From NCBI GenBank assembly GCA_017447305.1, contig JAFSNY010000087.1:1-46208 (forward strand): 46,208 nt of DNA. Direction: 5' to 3'. Under the pieces are notes generated by a model. It was not told where the DNA came from. It ran no database searches and saw only the letters and a list, made by a program, of their open reading frames with translations. Positions 25,272-34,310 of the stretch are shown here, one piece after another. This stretch comes from Bacilli bacterium. Its GTDB lineage: Bacteria > Bacillota_I > Bacilli_A > RFN20 > CAG-826. The position numbers were made by a program, and so were the translations under genes. The stretch's first letter is position 1. Each line of letters opens with the position of its first letter.

Positions 25272-25814
25272 GTGAAATTAAAGATTATTAAAGATAACAA
25301 TCCATTGATGAGAAAGAGAAGCGAAGAGGTCCCTCTTCCTCTTTCTAAAGAAGATAAAAACCTTCTCGATGAGATGCTTTTATATCTTAAAAGAAGTCAA
25401 GATGAAGAATACGCGAAGAAACACGGAATTAGAGCCGGGGTTGGTTTAGCGGCGATTCAAGTCGGAGTTCTCAAAAGGATGTTTGTTGTCTATATCAAAA
25501 ATGGGGAAGAAGAGATTGCTTATCAATTTGTTAACCCCAAGATTATTGAATCATCCGTTAAACTTTGCGCTTTAGAAGGCGGAGAAGGATGCTTATCCGT
25601 TGATGGAAGTCATCCTGGTTTATCTCACCGCGCTTATAAAATCAAACTCAAAGCGTATGAAGCTTTGACTGACGAAGATGTCGTTTTGGAAGCACGTGGC
25701 TATTTAAGTATCGTTCTTCAACACGAATATGACCATCTTAATGGAATGTTCTTTTACGATCGCATCGATAAAGATCATCCAAATGACCCAAAACCATCCG
25801 AAGAATTAATTTAA
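25272..25814 (+). CDS. def: peptide deformylase
   Basis: A 180-residue metalloenzyme that removes the formyl group from nascent N-termini. The three motifs are intact: GVGLAAIQVGV (motif I), EGCLSVDG (motif II with the metal Cys) and QHEYDHLNG (motif III, HExxH). Length and insertions fit the type 2 enzymes of Gram-positive bacteria. It starts with GTG and has no ribosome binding site, only the -10 box at 25259. Confidence 0.95.
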   Translation: MKLKIIKDNNPLMRKRSEEVPLPLSKEDKNLLDEMLLYLKRSQDEEYAKKHGIRAGVGLAAIQVGVLKRMFVVYIKNGEEEIAYQFVNPKIIESSVKLCALEGGEGCLSVDGSHPGLSHRAYKIKLKAYEALTDEDVVLEARGYLSIVLQHEYDHLNGMFFYDRIDKDHPNDPKPSEELI

Positions 25815-25895
25815 GTTAATACTTTTATCACGATAAATTTTTTAATAAAATAAATTTAGATTTTTTAACATAGAGAATGTTAGGGAGTGTACTGT

Positions 25896-27572
25896 ATGGA
25901 TAAAATCCTTTCTATGCCTATTTCCATTTATGCGTTAGGTGGTTTAGGCGAAGTCGGAAAAAATATGTACTGCATCGAAAATGAGCAAACCCTCATTATT
26001 ATCGATGCGGGTGTGAGATTTCCAGGAACGGAACTTCCCGGTATTGATTACATCATCCCTGACTACACTCATCTAAAGAATAACCGCAACAAAGTTAAAG
26101 CTCTTTTTATCACCCATGGTCATGAAGACCATATCGGTGGTATCCCATTTTTAATTCAATCAATCAATATTCCCGTCATATACGCACCTCGACTTGCAGC
26201 GGCACTAATCAAATCAAGGCTGGAAGAAAATCGTTTATCAGGAAGAGTCACTATTGTTGAATATGATGAAAACTCAGTATTTGAAGTCGATTCATTTAAG
26301 GTGACATTCTTTAGAGTAACTCACTCCATCCCTGATTCCTTCGGTGTTTGTGTTGACACTACCGAAGGTAGAATTGTCTCCACCGGTGACTTTAAAGTTG
26401 ATTTAACTCCAGTTGGACCAGATATGGAATTATCTAAGATTGCTAAATATGGACTTGAAGGTGTTGATTTACTTCTTAGTGACTCCACAAATGCAGAAAT
26501 TGAAGGATACACGCCTAGTGAAAAGAATGTCTTATCATCAATTAGAGACATCTTTGATAATGTCCCAGGAAGATTAATTATCTCAACCTTCTCATCAAAT
26601 ATCTCCCGTATTCAACAGATTTGCGAGGTTGCTTTAGAACATAACAAGAAGATTGCAATTGTTGGTCGTTCAATGGAAAAAGCTATTGATATCTCGCGCG
26701 GATTTGGTTATATCAAGATTCCTGATGAGATGATTATCGATGTTCAAGACATCAAATTATATAAGCCAAATGAGTTATTGATTTTATGCACTGGATCTCA
26801 GGGAGAACCAATGGCGGCACTTTCAAGAATCGCAAACGGAGAACACAAAGATTTACATATCGTTCCTGGTGATACTGTCGTATTCTCAAGTTCTGCAATT
26901 CCAGGAAACGGAATTATGATTCGTAGGGTTGTTAACTCGTTAACAAGATGTGGTGCGGATGTTATAACCAATTCCATTCTTTCTAACGTCCACTCCTCTG
27001 GTCACCCATCAAGACAAGAATTACGTTTAATGTTAAAACTCATTAAACCAACATACTTTATGCCGATGCACGGAGAGCATCGTATGCTTAGACTTCACGC
27101 TGAACTTGCCCAACAACTTGGTGTTTTAGAAGATAATTGCTTTGTTTTAGATAATGGTGATTCCATTACTTTAAGTAAACATAAGATTTCAAGAGGATAT
27201 CCTGTTGAACATGGAACCATCTTTATTGATGGACGTGATGTCAGCGGAATTGCTGGCACCGTTATTGCGGATCGTCGTATTTTAACGGAAGATGGAATGC
27301 TTGCAATCGCAATTGCGATTGATTCAAGAACAAATACATTACTTGTTCCACCACGTCTATACACTCGCGGATTAATTAATCAAGGTAGTCAAAATACCTT
27401 AGAGCTTTGTCGTTCTTTAGTGGAAAAAGAAGTATTAAGAGCTTTATCTGGCAAAACTTCTTTCGCTGATTTAAAGAATGTTATTAAGAATGTTGCTGGC
27501 GACTTCATTTATAAAGAAACAAATCGTCATCCAATGATTATCCCTGTCATTATGTCAAAAGGGGATGAATAA
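25896..27572 (+). CDS. rnj: ribonuclease J
   Basis: About 558 residues. A metallo-beta-lactamase/beta-CASP nuclease for 5'-3' exonucleolytic and endonucleolytic RNA decay. Metal motifs are THGHEDHIGG and STGDFK, the beta-CASP region has GSQGEPMAAL, and HSSGHPSRQEL and MPMHGEHRML complete the site. The C-terminal domain is present. The ATG at 25896 has AGGGAG eight bases upstream, whereas the GTG at 25887 overlaps that site. maf follows with overlapping ends. Confidence 0.95.
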   Translation: MDKILSMPISIYALGGLGEVGKNMYCIENEQTLIIIDAGVRFPGTELPGIDYIIPDYTHLKNNRNKVKALFITHGHEDHIGGIPFLIQSINIPVIYAPRLAAALIKSRLEENRLSGRVTIVEYDENSVFEVDSFKVTFFRVTHSIPDSFGVCVDTTEGRIVSTGDFKVDLTPVGPDMELSKIAKYGLEGVDLLLSDSTNAEIEGYTPSEKNVLSSIRDIFDNVPGRLIISTFSSNISRIQQICEVALEHNKKIAIVGRSMEKAIDISRGFGYIKIPDEMIIDVQDIKLYKPNELLILCTGSQGEPMAALSRIANGEHKDLHIVPGDTVVFSSSAIPGNGIMIRRVVNSLTRCGADVITNSILSNVHSSGHPSRQELRLMLKLIKPTYFMPMHGEHRMLRLHAELAQQLGVLEDNCFVLDNGDSITLSKHKISRGYPVEHGTIFIDGRDVSGIAGTVIADRRILTEDGMLAIAIAIDSRTNTLLVPPRLYTRGLINQGSQNTLELCRSLVEKEVLRALSGKTSFADLKNVIKNVAGDFIYKETNRHPMIIPVIMSKGDE

Positions 27573-28123
27573 TGATTGTTTTAGCGTCAAAATCTCCTCG
27601 TCGCAAAATGTTAATGAAACAAATATCAGATGATTTCATCATTTATGATAGCAATATTGATGAATCAATATTTTATTCATTGTCTCCTTTAGATGCTTGT
27701 AAGAATATTTCCTATCATAAAGCGTTAAAAGCGAGGGATTTTTACCCTAACGATGTCATTTTATCGGCGGATACAATTGTTGTATTAAATAATCAAATCA
27801 TCCATAAGCCAAAAGATGAAATGGATGCGAAAAAGATTTTAAGAGAATTATCAAATAAAACTCATGAAGTTATCACCGCTTATACGATTATTAAAGGTGA
27901 GAAGATAATTACTGAATATGTTGTCTCATCAGTAACATTTAATAATCTGAGCGATAAGTTAATTGATGATTATATAAAAAGCGGCTCTCCTTTAGATAAA
28001 GCGGGAGCGTATGGAATTCAGGATAATGATCGATATCCAATCATTAAATCGTATGCTGGATCATATGATAATATCGTTGGATTTCCGGTTAAAGAAATCA
28101 AAGAAACATTAATGAATTTATAA
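27572..28123 (+). CDS. maf: Maf family nucleotide pyrophosphatase
   Basis: A 183-residue house-cleaning nucleoside triphosphate pyrophosphatase (dTTP/UTP type inferred). It starts IVLASKSPRRKMLMKQI with the SxR substrate motif; SADTIVVLN carries the catalytic Asp and DKAGAYGIQD the last motif. It is coupled to rnj by a one-base overlap (TAATG), with AGGGG in the rnj 3' end acting as ribosome binding site. Confidence 0.92.
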   Translation: MIVLASKSPRRKMLMKQISDDFIIYDSNIDESIFYSLSPLDACKNISYHKALKARDFYPNDVILSADTIVVLNNQIIHKPKDEMDAKKILRELSNKTHEVITAYTIIKGEKIITEYVVSSVTFNNLSDKLIDDYIKSGSPLDKAGAYGIQDNDRYPIIKSYAGSYDNIVGFPVKEIKETLMNL

Positions 28124-28152
28124 AAAAGAATGGGGGGACGCCATTCATTTTT
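28122..28152. terminator. bidirectional terminator between convergent genes
   Basis: GAATGG-ggggacg-CCATTC (28128-28146) with six A before and six T after, shared by maf (plus) and the EIIB-like gene (minus). Confidence 0.8.
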
Positions 28153-28535
28153 TATTCTAACTGGGATAAAATCGCTTCTGCTTGATCTTCGAAGACCAAG
28201 GTGATTTTATCTGACATTTTAAGGATGTTACTGACTCCTAATTCTTTAAGTTTTTCCTCATTGATTATTTGAGGATCTTTAAGTTTTAACACAAGTCTCG
28301 AGCCCGTCGCTCTCTTTTCTAAGATATTGTCTTTTCCTCCAAGAGCCTCTAGCCAATCATTAGTGTCAATAACAACATCTTGCTTATTTACTTTTACATC
28401 TTTTTTACTTCTTTTTGAGAAGATGATGATTAAAGCAATCGCAAGTAATATCGCTACGACAACGCCTAAAGCGATATAAAACGCTGCGGAACGGAAAAAG
28501 TTATTCAAGAATTCTTTTAAATCAGCACTATTCAT
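28152..28535 (-). CDS. membrane-anchored EIIB-like protein without the phospho-Cys
   Basis: 127 residues: a membrane helix at about 18-40, a Lys-rich linker, then a glucose-type PTS EIIB fold (WLEALGGKDNILEKRATGSRLVLKLKD ... INEEKLKELGVSNIL). In true EIIB the sequence after NI contains C-x-T-R-L, with the phosphorylated Cys. Here it reads T-G-S-R-L, so phosphotransfer is not possible. A sensory or structural role is inferred. It overlaps nadK by one base (TAATG) and is probably cotranscribed with it. Confidence 0.72.
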   Translation of the reverse strand: MNSADLKEFLNNFFRSAAFYIALGVVVAILLAIALIIIFSKRSKKDVKVNKQDVVIDTNDWLEALGGKDNILEKRATGSRLVLKLKDPQIINEEKLKELGVSNILKMSDKITLVFEDQAEAILSQLE

Positions 28536-29314
28536 TATTCAATAAAACTGTCCTTTAATTTTTTGACATGGGAAATATGTTTATAATCAATCAATTTGAT
28601 TATTTTCTTTGATAAGGAGATGGTGACTTTGGACGCTTGGTCTAAATGGATGGTTTCAGAATCAAAGCCCACGACCACTTCGTTTAAGCGACCTTCAAAG
28701 GTGATGGTTGATTCTCCGTTAACGACATAAGATGAACTAATTGTACGATAGACATTATTTTGAATCGCTGCAATTTCTGTTAATTCTAATGTCTCCATAG
28801 ATGTATCCACGATTGCGCCACCTAGGGATTTGTTATAAGCAGAGCTACCAATAGCAGAGCAAACAACGAGGCCATTACCTCTAAATTTTTCAAGGTGTTT
28901 ACCATCAATGGAAACATCCGCGGTGAGTGAACTAAATGGATTTTCAATTCTCACTTCGTTAACCGCATAAATTTCCTTTGATTCATTAATAGAAGAAATA
29001 ACCGCATTTAATAAGCGATATGACTTCATATCATATTTTTCTTCTTTTAATACTTGAGGGAGAAGATTGATTTCTTCTAACTCAAATTCAGAAAAGAATC
29101 CAAGGTGGCCTGCATTAAGACCAACAAACATAACATCATTATTTAGATAACGATGGACAGCGCGTAAGAATGTTCCATCTCCCCCGATGACAATCACGAC
29201 TTCTGGGTTATTTTCATCGATAGGAAAGTCGTTCTCTTTAAGGAGATTAAGGACAACTTTTTTGGTGTCCTGGCATAATGGTTTTTCTTTAGCAAAGATG
29301 GCTACTCTCTTCAT
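28535..29314 (-). CDS. nadK: NAD kinase
   Basis: About 259 residues. It phosphorylates NAD to NADP. GGDGTFLRAVH carries the catalytic GGDG motif and FRGNGLVVCSAIGSSAYNKSLGG the NAD-binding NE/D-type segment (GSSAYN in place of the more common GSTAYN). I start at ATG 29314, with GAGAG upstream, in preference to the GTG two codons earlier. Divergent from the CYTH gene, with which it shares a palindromic promoter region. Confidence 0.93.
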   Translation of the reverse strand: MKRVAIFAKEKPLCQDTKKVVLNLLKENDFPIDENNPEVVIVIGGDGTFLRAVHRYLNNDVMFVGLNAGHLGFFSEFELEEINLLPQVLKEEKYDMKSYRLLNAVISSINESKEIYAVNEVRIENPFSSLTADVSIDGKHLEKFRGNGLVVCSAIGSSAYNKSLGGAIVDTSMETLELTEIAAIQNNVYRTISSSYVVNGESTITFEGRLNEVVVGFDSETIHLDQASKVTISLSKKIIKLIDYKHISHVKKLKDSFIE

Positions 29315-29330
29315 TTTCACTCTCTAATCG

Positions 29331-29345
29331 TGTTATAGTATAACA
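29331..29345. promoter_or_regulatory. palindromic bidirectional promoter core
   Basis: TGTTATA-G-TATAACA is a perfect 15-bp dyad that reads as TATAGT on the plus strand and TATACT on the minus strand, giving overlapping -10 boxes for the CYTH gene and nadK. Both starts lie 19-20 bases away. Only one direction could be occupied at a time, so the two genes may compete. Confidence 0.5.
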
Positions 29346-29363
29346 TAGAAATAGAGGTTTGTA

Positions 29364-29957
29364 ATGATTAGTATTGAACACGAATTTGAATCACGGTCAA
29401 TGTTAAGCGAAGAGAAGTATTTTGAAATTGCCTCGGATTTTTATCGTTATAATCAAAACCTTCAAACCATCGTTCAAAGGAACCAATATTTTGATGATGA
29501 AAACCTCTTTTTGACGAAGAATGAAATGGTTTTAAGAATAAGAATCACAAAAAAGGAAGCAGTTCTCACTCTTAAAATTGGTCAAAAAGATGGACATAGC
29601 AAGGAATATAAGCAAAAGATAAGCTATTTCCAACATAAGGCTTTGGTGGAAAAATCTCACTTTCCAAAGGGAACGATTAAATTAACATTAATGTCTCTTG
29701 GCATTCCGCTTCTCTCTTTAAAATTCATTTGTGAGATGAAAACAAAAAGAAGTCAAATCAATATCAAAGATTATAACTTCTGCGTTGATGAAAACGAATA
29801 TCGAGGAATCAAAGATTATAATATCGAAGTTGAAGCAACATCGATGGAAAAATCAAGAGAAATATTAGAAAAGCTCTCTAAGCAATATAATTTTGAAATC
29901 ACAAAAGATTATGTGACCAAAGCTAAAAGAGCGTTATTAATGGATAAAAAAGAATGA
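29364..29957 (+). CDS. CYTH domain protein (YjbK-like)
   Basis: A 197-residue triphosphate tunnel enzyme-like protein. It starts with the charged EHEFE signature (residues 5-9), then alternating basic/acidic strands (VLRIRITKKEAVLTLKIG, about 55-72) line the tunnel. The C-terminal segment IEVEATSMEKSREILEKL and TKAKRALL are typical. Triphosphatase or nucleotide binding is likely; the substrate is unknown. AGAGG lies six bases before the ATG. Its stop lies within a small hairpin shared with spx. Confidence 0.82.
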   Translation: MISIEHEFESRSMLSEEKYFEIASDFYRYNQNLQTIVQRNQYFDDENLFLTKNEMVLRIRITKKEAVLTLKIGQKDGHSKEYKQKISYFQHKALVEKSHFPKGTIKLTLMSLGIPLLSLKFICEMKTKRSQINIKDYNFCVDENEYRGIKDYNIEVEATSMEKSREILEKLSKQYNFEITKDYVTKAKRALLMDKKE

Positions 29958-29971
29958 GACATAGCCTCATT
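29953..29971. terminator. short convergent terminator hairpin
   Basis: AATGAG (29953-29958) pairs with CTCATT (29966-29971), followed by TTTTC on the plus strand. It overlaps the stop codons of both the CYTH gene and spx. Confidence 0.5.
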
Positions 29972-30401
29972 TTTCTTCATCTTCTTCATTTGGGTGATCA
30001 CAGGTGTTATAAGACGGACAATTTAGACACGCCCAAGCGGCCACTCTTTTGGCATGGGGGATAAACGCTCTTATTTCATCAGCGTTATATCCAACTTGAA
30101 TGCGGTGATCATCAACGATAATTGGTCTTTTTAATACTGAAGGGTTTTCTTTGATAAAACTAATAAGTTCACTGATGGTCATATCTTCGATATTGATATT
30201 ATGCATTTGGAAAATTTTACTTCTTTTCGAAATGATATCATCAGTTCCATTTTCGCTTTTCATTAAGATATCTTTTAAATCTTCTTCTCTAAAGATATGA
30301 GAAAAGATGTTTTTTTCAATAAAAGGAATCTCTTGTTCTTTGAACCAAGCGATGACTTTTTTACAAGATGAACACGATGAAGAGGTATAAATGGTAATCA
30401 T
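29967..30401 (-). CDS. spx: Spx-type redox regulator of RNA polymerase, with extra C-terminal Cys cluster
   Basis: A 144-residue ArsC-fold protein. The redox switch C10-S-S-C13 is present, and RSKIFQ, RPIIVDDHRIQVGYNADEIRAFIP match Spx closely, including the RNAP alpha-CTD contact surface. Beyond the usual end it carries WACLNCPSYNTCDHPNEED, with CxxC and a third Cys, which could bind a metal or add a second redox site. The -10 (TATGAT, 30416-30411) ends nine bases before the ATG and there is no Shine-Dalgarno. Confidence 0.9.
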   Translation of the reverse strand: MITIYTSSSCSSCKKVIAWFKEQEIPFIEKNIFSHIFREEDLKDILMKSENGTDDIISKRSKIFQMHNINIEDMTISELISFIKENPSVLKRPIIVDDHRIQVGYNADEIRAFIPHAKRVAAWACLNCPSYNTCDHPNEEDEEK

Positions 30402-30433
30402 AACGGGAATATCATATCAAAAAAATAGCAATA

Positions 30434-30462
30434 TTGAAAATATTACTCCATTTTACTAAACT
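30434..30462 (+). promoter_or_regulatory. promoter of trpS
   Basis: -35 TTGAAA (30434-30439) and -10 TAAACT (30457-30462) with a 17-base spacer; GAGAGG follows as ribosome binding site. Confidence 0.6.
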
Positions 30463-30480
30463 ATATGAGAGAGGTTTGAT

Positions 30481-31470
30481 ATGAAGGAAAAAATATTAAC
30501 AGGAATTAAACCAACTGGCAGTTTGCAACTTGGTAACTACATTGCCGTCTTAAAAAACTTAAAAGCACTTCAAGATAGAGGGGAATGCTATATCTTTATT
30601 GCGGATCTACACGCTTTAACTCTCCCAATTGAACCTGAGGTTTTAAGACAAAATTCCATTGATATCGCCGCTTTTTATTTAGCATGCGGATTAGATCCTG
30701 ATAAATCCACTTTATTCCTTCAAAGTTCCGTTTCCGCTCACGCGGAAGCAAACGCCATCTTCCAAAATTACCTTTATATGGGTGAATTATCTAGAATGAC
30801 CCAGTTTAAAGATAAGTCCGCTAAAATGAAGGAATCGGCCATTGGTCTTGGATTATTTGCATATCCAGTTTTAATGGCGGGAGATATCGTTTTATATGAT
30901 GCGGATATCGTCCCAGTTGGTGATGACCAAAAGCAACACGTCGAATTAACGAGAGACTTGGTTAATCGTTTCAATAACCGATATGGTGAAGTATTAAAGA
31001 TGCCAAAACCAGAAATCAATAAAGTCGGAAAAAGAATTATGTCTTTATCAGATCCGACCGTGAAGATGTCAAAATCCGATCCTAAGGGTGATATCTTCTT
31101 AAAAGATGACTTGAAAGTCATCCGTAAGAAAATTATGAGTGCAGTTACCGACTTAGGATGTGAAGTAAAATATGATCCAGAGAATAAACCTGGAATTTCT
31201 AACTTATTAGTCATCTATGCATCGATGAAAGATATCAGCATCGAAGAAGCTGAAGCCCATTTCGTTGGTAAGAGATATGGAGAATTTAAAGGTGAAGTCG
31301 CAGACGCTGTCTGTGATGTCATCGGAAAACTCCAAGAAAGATATCAACATATCATCGAAACCAAAGCTTATGAAGAGGCGCTTAAGAAAGGCGCGATTAA
31401 AGCAAATAAAGTGGCAAGCGAGACACTTAAACGTATCAAAAAAGCTGTTGGCTTGTTGACGTTAGAATAG
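30481..31470 (+). CDS. trpS: tryptophanyl-tRNA synthetase
   Basis: A 329-residue class I synthetase. The HIGH-type motif is PTGSLQLGNY (12-21), the KMSKS motif is KMSKSDP (about 199), and the Trp/ATP site residues lie in GELSRMTQFKDKSAK and VGDDQKQHVELTRDL. Normal length. The start has GAGAGG nine bases upstream, and the gene ends in the bidirectional terminator at 31481. No T-box leader is visible in the short 5' gap. Confidence 0.95.
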   Translation: MKEKILTGIKPTGSLQLGNYIAVLKNLKALQDRGECYIFIADLHALTLPIEPEVLRQNSIDIAAFYLACGLDPDKSTLFLQSSVSAHAEANAIFQNYLYMGELSRMTQFKDKSAKMKESAIGLGLFAYPVLMAGDIVLYDADIVPVGDDQKQHVELTRDLVNRFNNRYGEVLKMPKPEINKVGKRIMSLSDPTVKMSKSDPKGDIFLKDDLKVIRKKIMSAVTDLGCEVKYDPENKPGISNLLVIYASMKDISIEEAEAHFVGKRYGEFKGEVADAVCDVIGKLQERYQHIIETKAYEEALKKGAIKANKVASETLKRIKKAVGLLTLE

Positions 31471-31480
31471 AATTAAAAAG

Positions 31481-31504
31481 GCACTTCTTAGAAGTGCATT
31501 TTTA
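31481..31504. terminator. bidirectional terminator
   Basis: GCACTTC-tta-GAAGTGC (31481-31497) with A5 on the left and ATTTTTATT on the right. It serves trpS and the convergent phosphohexomutase gene. Confidence 0.85.
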
Positions 31505-33220
31505 TTAGTCTAATTCAAGGACAAGTTTTAATCCATCAAGGAGAGCTTTGACTCTCTTTTTGTTGTCCACTTCTTTTTTATTAGAGACAACACCAATATA
31601 GAATTTAACTTTAGGTTCAGTTCCACTTGGTCTCACTGCGATATAACTATGATCCTTAAAGATTAATTTCACGACATTGGATTTTGGTAAGGTGATAGCT
31701 TTTTCTTTAATTCCGTTTTTACCTTTCGTAAATGATTTAGAAATGAGATAATCTTCCACTCTGACGACAGGATTATCATCAACGACGATAAATGGATTGG
31801 AATGAAGAGTGTCCATTAAAATCTTCATCTTTGCTTCGCCTTCTGGTCCTATAAATGGGAGATTATAGACTTCATCTAGGTGATAACCATATTTTTCACC
31901 AATCATATCCCAGACCATATCAAGGGACATTTTCTTTTTATCGTAATAGTTTGCCATCTCAGAGTAAAGGGTGATAGCTTGGAGTCCATCTTTATCTCTT
32001 GCGAATGGAGCAATTAAGCAGCCATATGATTCTTCATAGCCAAATTCGAATGTAGGTCCCCCATTCTTTTCATAATAATCGATACGATCACCGATGAATT
32101 TAAAACCAGTTAAGAACGATTCGCATTTAAGACCAAATTCTTTAGCGATTTTCTCTCCAAGTGGGGAGGTAACGATGGTGTTATAGATAACATGGTTATC
32201 CAAAGGCATATTGTTAAGTTTTTTATAGGTGAGGATGTAATCAAGAAGCATGGCCGCGGATTGATTACCGGTGAAGGTTTGATATTCTTTTTGTTTATTC
32301 AAACAAGCAAGTCCGCATCTATCTCCATCTGGATCGGTCATGACGATGAGTTTTGCACCAATCTCTTTCGCATATTTGATAGGTTCGATGAAACTACGAT
32401 CATCTTCTGGATTTGGAGATAAGGTATTAGAGAAATCTGGATCAGGAGTGCATTGTTTTAATAATGGATAGACATCATATCCTAAATCTTTAAAGATTCT
32501 CATTCCATTAACATATGCTGTTCCATGATTTGGGGTGAAAACGATTTTGAAATTTGTTTTTCTGATTTTCTTATTTAAGGCGATTCCTTCGACTAATTTA
32601 ACGTATTCATCATCGATTTCTTGACCTAAAGTAATGGTCTTTCCTTTAATTTTAGTAGGGGTATATTCAACATCCAATTCGCTTGGTAAGGAAGAGATTA
32701 TTTCTACAAGACGATTGATTTTATGAGGGACGAGTTGGCAACCATTTTCATCATAAACTTTATAACCGTTATATTCTTTAGGGTTATGGGAAGCGGTAAT
32801 CATAATTCCTCCAACCGCTTTCATCTTTCTGACTGCGAAAGATAATTCTGGGGTTGGTCTTAATGAATCAAAGATATATGCTTTAATGCCAAATTCATTG
32901 AATACTTTAGCGCTTTGCAGCGTGAATTCACGGGAAAAATGGCGATTATCATGAGCGATAACTACTCCTGCTTCAAGAGCGTTAGGATATTTTTCTAATA
33001 AATACAAAGCAAAACCCACTGTTGCTTTTCTTACAGTGAATTCATTTAATCTATTCGTACCAGGACCAAGAATGCCTCTCATTCCTGCTGTGCCAAATTC
33101 AACATTTTTATAAAAAGCATCGTTTTTTTCTTCCACCGACATCTTTTTAAGAATATCTTTATCTTGCTGTTTAACAAGAGGTGAGTTAAGCCAACGCTTA
33201 TAATTCATTTCAATATTCAT
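31505..33220 (-). CDS. pgcA: phosphoglucomutase/phosphomannomutase (alpha-D-phosphohexomutase)
   Basis: About 571 residues of the long PgcA type, which interconverts glucose-1-phosphate and glucose-6-phosphate. The phosphoserine loop is TASHNPKEYNGYK, the Mg loop is DPDGDRCG, the sugar-binding loop is GYEESYG, and the phosphate-binding loop RPSGTEPKVKFY is near the end. The ATG at 33220 has GGGGGA eight bases upstream; the longer frame adds seven unsupported residues. Confidence 0.93.
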   Translation of the reverse strand: MNIEMNYKRWLNSPLVKQQDKDILKKMSVEEKNDAFYKNVEFGTAGMRGILGPGTNRLNEFTVRKATVGFALYLLEKYPNALEAGVVIAHDNRHFSREFTLQSAKVFNEFGIKAYIFDSLRPTPELSFAVRKMKAVGGIMITASHNPKEYNGYKVYDENGCQLVPHKINRLVEIISSLPSELDVEYTPTKIKGKTITLGQEIDDEYVKLVEGIALNKKIRKTNFKIVFTPNHGTAYVNGMRIFKDLGYDVYPLLKQCTPDPDFSNTLSPNPEDDRSFIEPIKYAKEIGAKLIVMTDPDGDRCGLACLNKQKEYQTFTGNQSAAMLLDYILTYKKLNNMPLDNHVIYNTIVTSPLGEKIAKEFGLKCESFLTGFKFIGDRIDYYEKNGGPTFEFGYEESYGCLIAPFARDKDGLQAITLYSEMANYYDKKKMSLDMVWDMIGEKYGYHLDEVYNLPFIGPEGEAKMKILMDTLHSNPFIVVDDNPVVRVEDYLISKSFTKGKNGIKEKAITLPKSNVVKLIFKDHSYIAVRPSGTEPKVKFYIGVVSNKKEVDNKKRVKALLDGLKLVLELD

Positions 33221-33246
33221 TATGTTTTCCCCCAAATACATTAATA

Positions 33247-34215
33247 TTATACGCTTCTTAATTTATTAAGAACATTTAAATATTCTTTATCTAGATCAAC
33301 AACGATGTTTTGATTTTTCAGTTTGATTAATGGTCCGTCAACTTTATGAAAATCAAGTTCATAAGCTTGAAGGAATTGATTGGTAAATCCATATTTCTTT
33401 TCAAACTCTCTATTGATTTTAAAATCACCATATTTAGAATCTCCAACGACTGGGTGATTAATACTCGCCATATGGACTCTTATTTGATGAGTTCTTCCGG
33501 TTAACAATGTGACATCTAAAAGGGTAAAATTATTAAAAACATCGAGGACGTGATACATTGTTTTTGCTTCTTTACCACCATCACTTAGCGAGGATACATA
33601 TACTTTATTGTTATTTTCATCCTTCTTTAATGGGGTATTAATTACTCCATCTTCTTTTATTTCTCCAACAACTAAAGTGTAATAATGCTTAGTGACAAGT
33701 TGATGGTCTTTAAGAATATCGCTGAGATACTTTAAAGTAAAGGTGTTTTTACCAAAGATGACTAATCCTGAAGTATTTCGATCAAGTCGATGCGCAGGTC
33801 CTGGTTTATATCCTAAAGAATTAGGATCATATTCATCTTTATACATTAGATAACTGATAACCATTTTGTCTAAAGAATGACTGTTTTTAGAATCTGGTTG
33901 GACGAGAACTCCTCGTGGTTTATTGACAATTAAAACATTTTCATCCTCATAGACGATTAAAGGCTCTAATTCATTACTTGGAGTTATCTCTTTTACCTCA
34001 GTAAAAGAAGAAAGCTGTTCATCAGAAATATAAATTGTTATTTGATCACCTTCATTAACGATATATTTCGCGTCTTGCCAGTGACCATTAACTTTAATGT
34101 CTTTCTTTCTAAATAATTTATAGATTAAAGAAAGGGGCATATCTTTAAAAGATTTTCTCACATATTTTTCTAAAGTTTGTCCACTTTCTTCTTTTTTAAC
34201 TATTAGTTTTTGCAT
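33247..34215 (-). CDS. RluA-family 23S rRNA pseudouridine synthase
   Basis: A 322-residue enzyme. The N-terminal S4 RNA-binding domain (about 12-75) is followed by the catalytic domain with HRLDRNTSGLVIF (catalytic Asp) and LLTGRTHQIRVHMA. It is closest to RluC/RluD in layout, but the exact target uridines cannot be read. TACAAT (34228-34223) ends seven bases before the ATG and there is no Shine-Dalgarno, so initiation is probably leaderless. Confidence 0.9.
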   Translation of the reverse strand: MQKLIVKKEESGQTLEKYVRKSFKDMPLSLIYKLFRKKDIKVNGHWQDAKYIVNEGDQITIYISDEQLSSFTEVKEITPSNELEPLIVYEDENVLIVNKPRGVLVQPDSKNSHSLDKMVISYLMYKDEYDPNSLGYKPGPAHRLDRNTSGLVIFGKNTFTLKYLSDILKDHQLVTKHYYTLVVGEIKEDGVINTPLKKDENNNKVYVSSLSDGGKEAKTMYHVLDVFNNFTLLDVTLLTGRTHQIRVHMASINHPVVGDSKYGDFKINREFEKKYGFTNQFLQAYELDFHKVDGPLIKLKNQNIVVDLDKEYLNVLNKLRSV

Positions 34216-34310
34216 ATATATAATTGTAAAAATATAATTTTTAAAATAAAAGATACAAATTTATTTGTTTTTAATATACAATATATGTCGCCTAGTAAAG
34301 TCGGCGCCCC

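Noticed and set aside
30774..31214. Minus-strand frame of 146 codons inside trpS
   Set aside because: Antisense shadow; trpS is complete on the plus strand.
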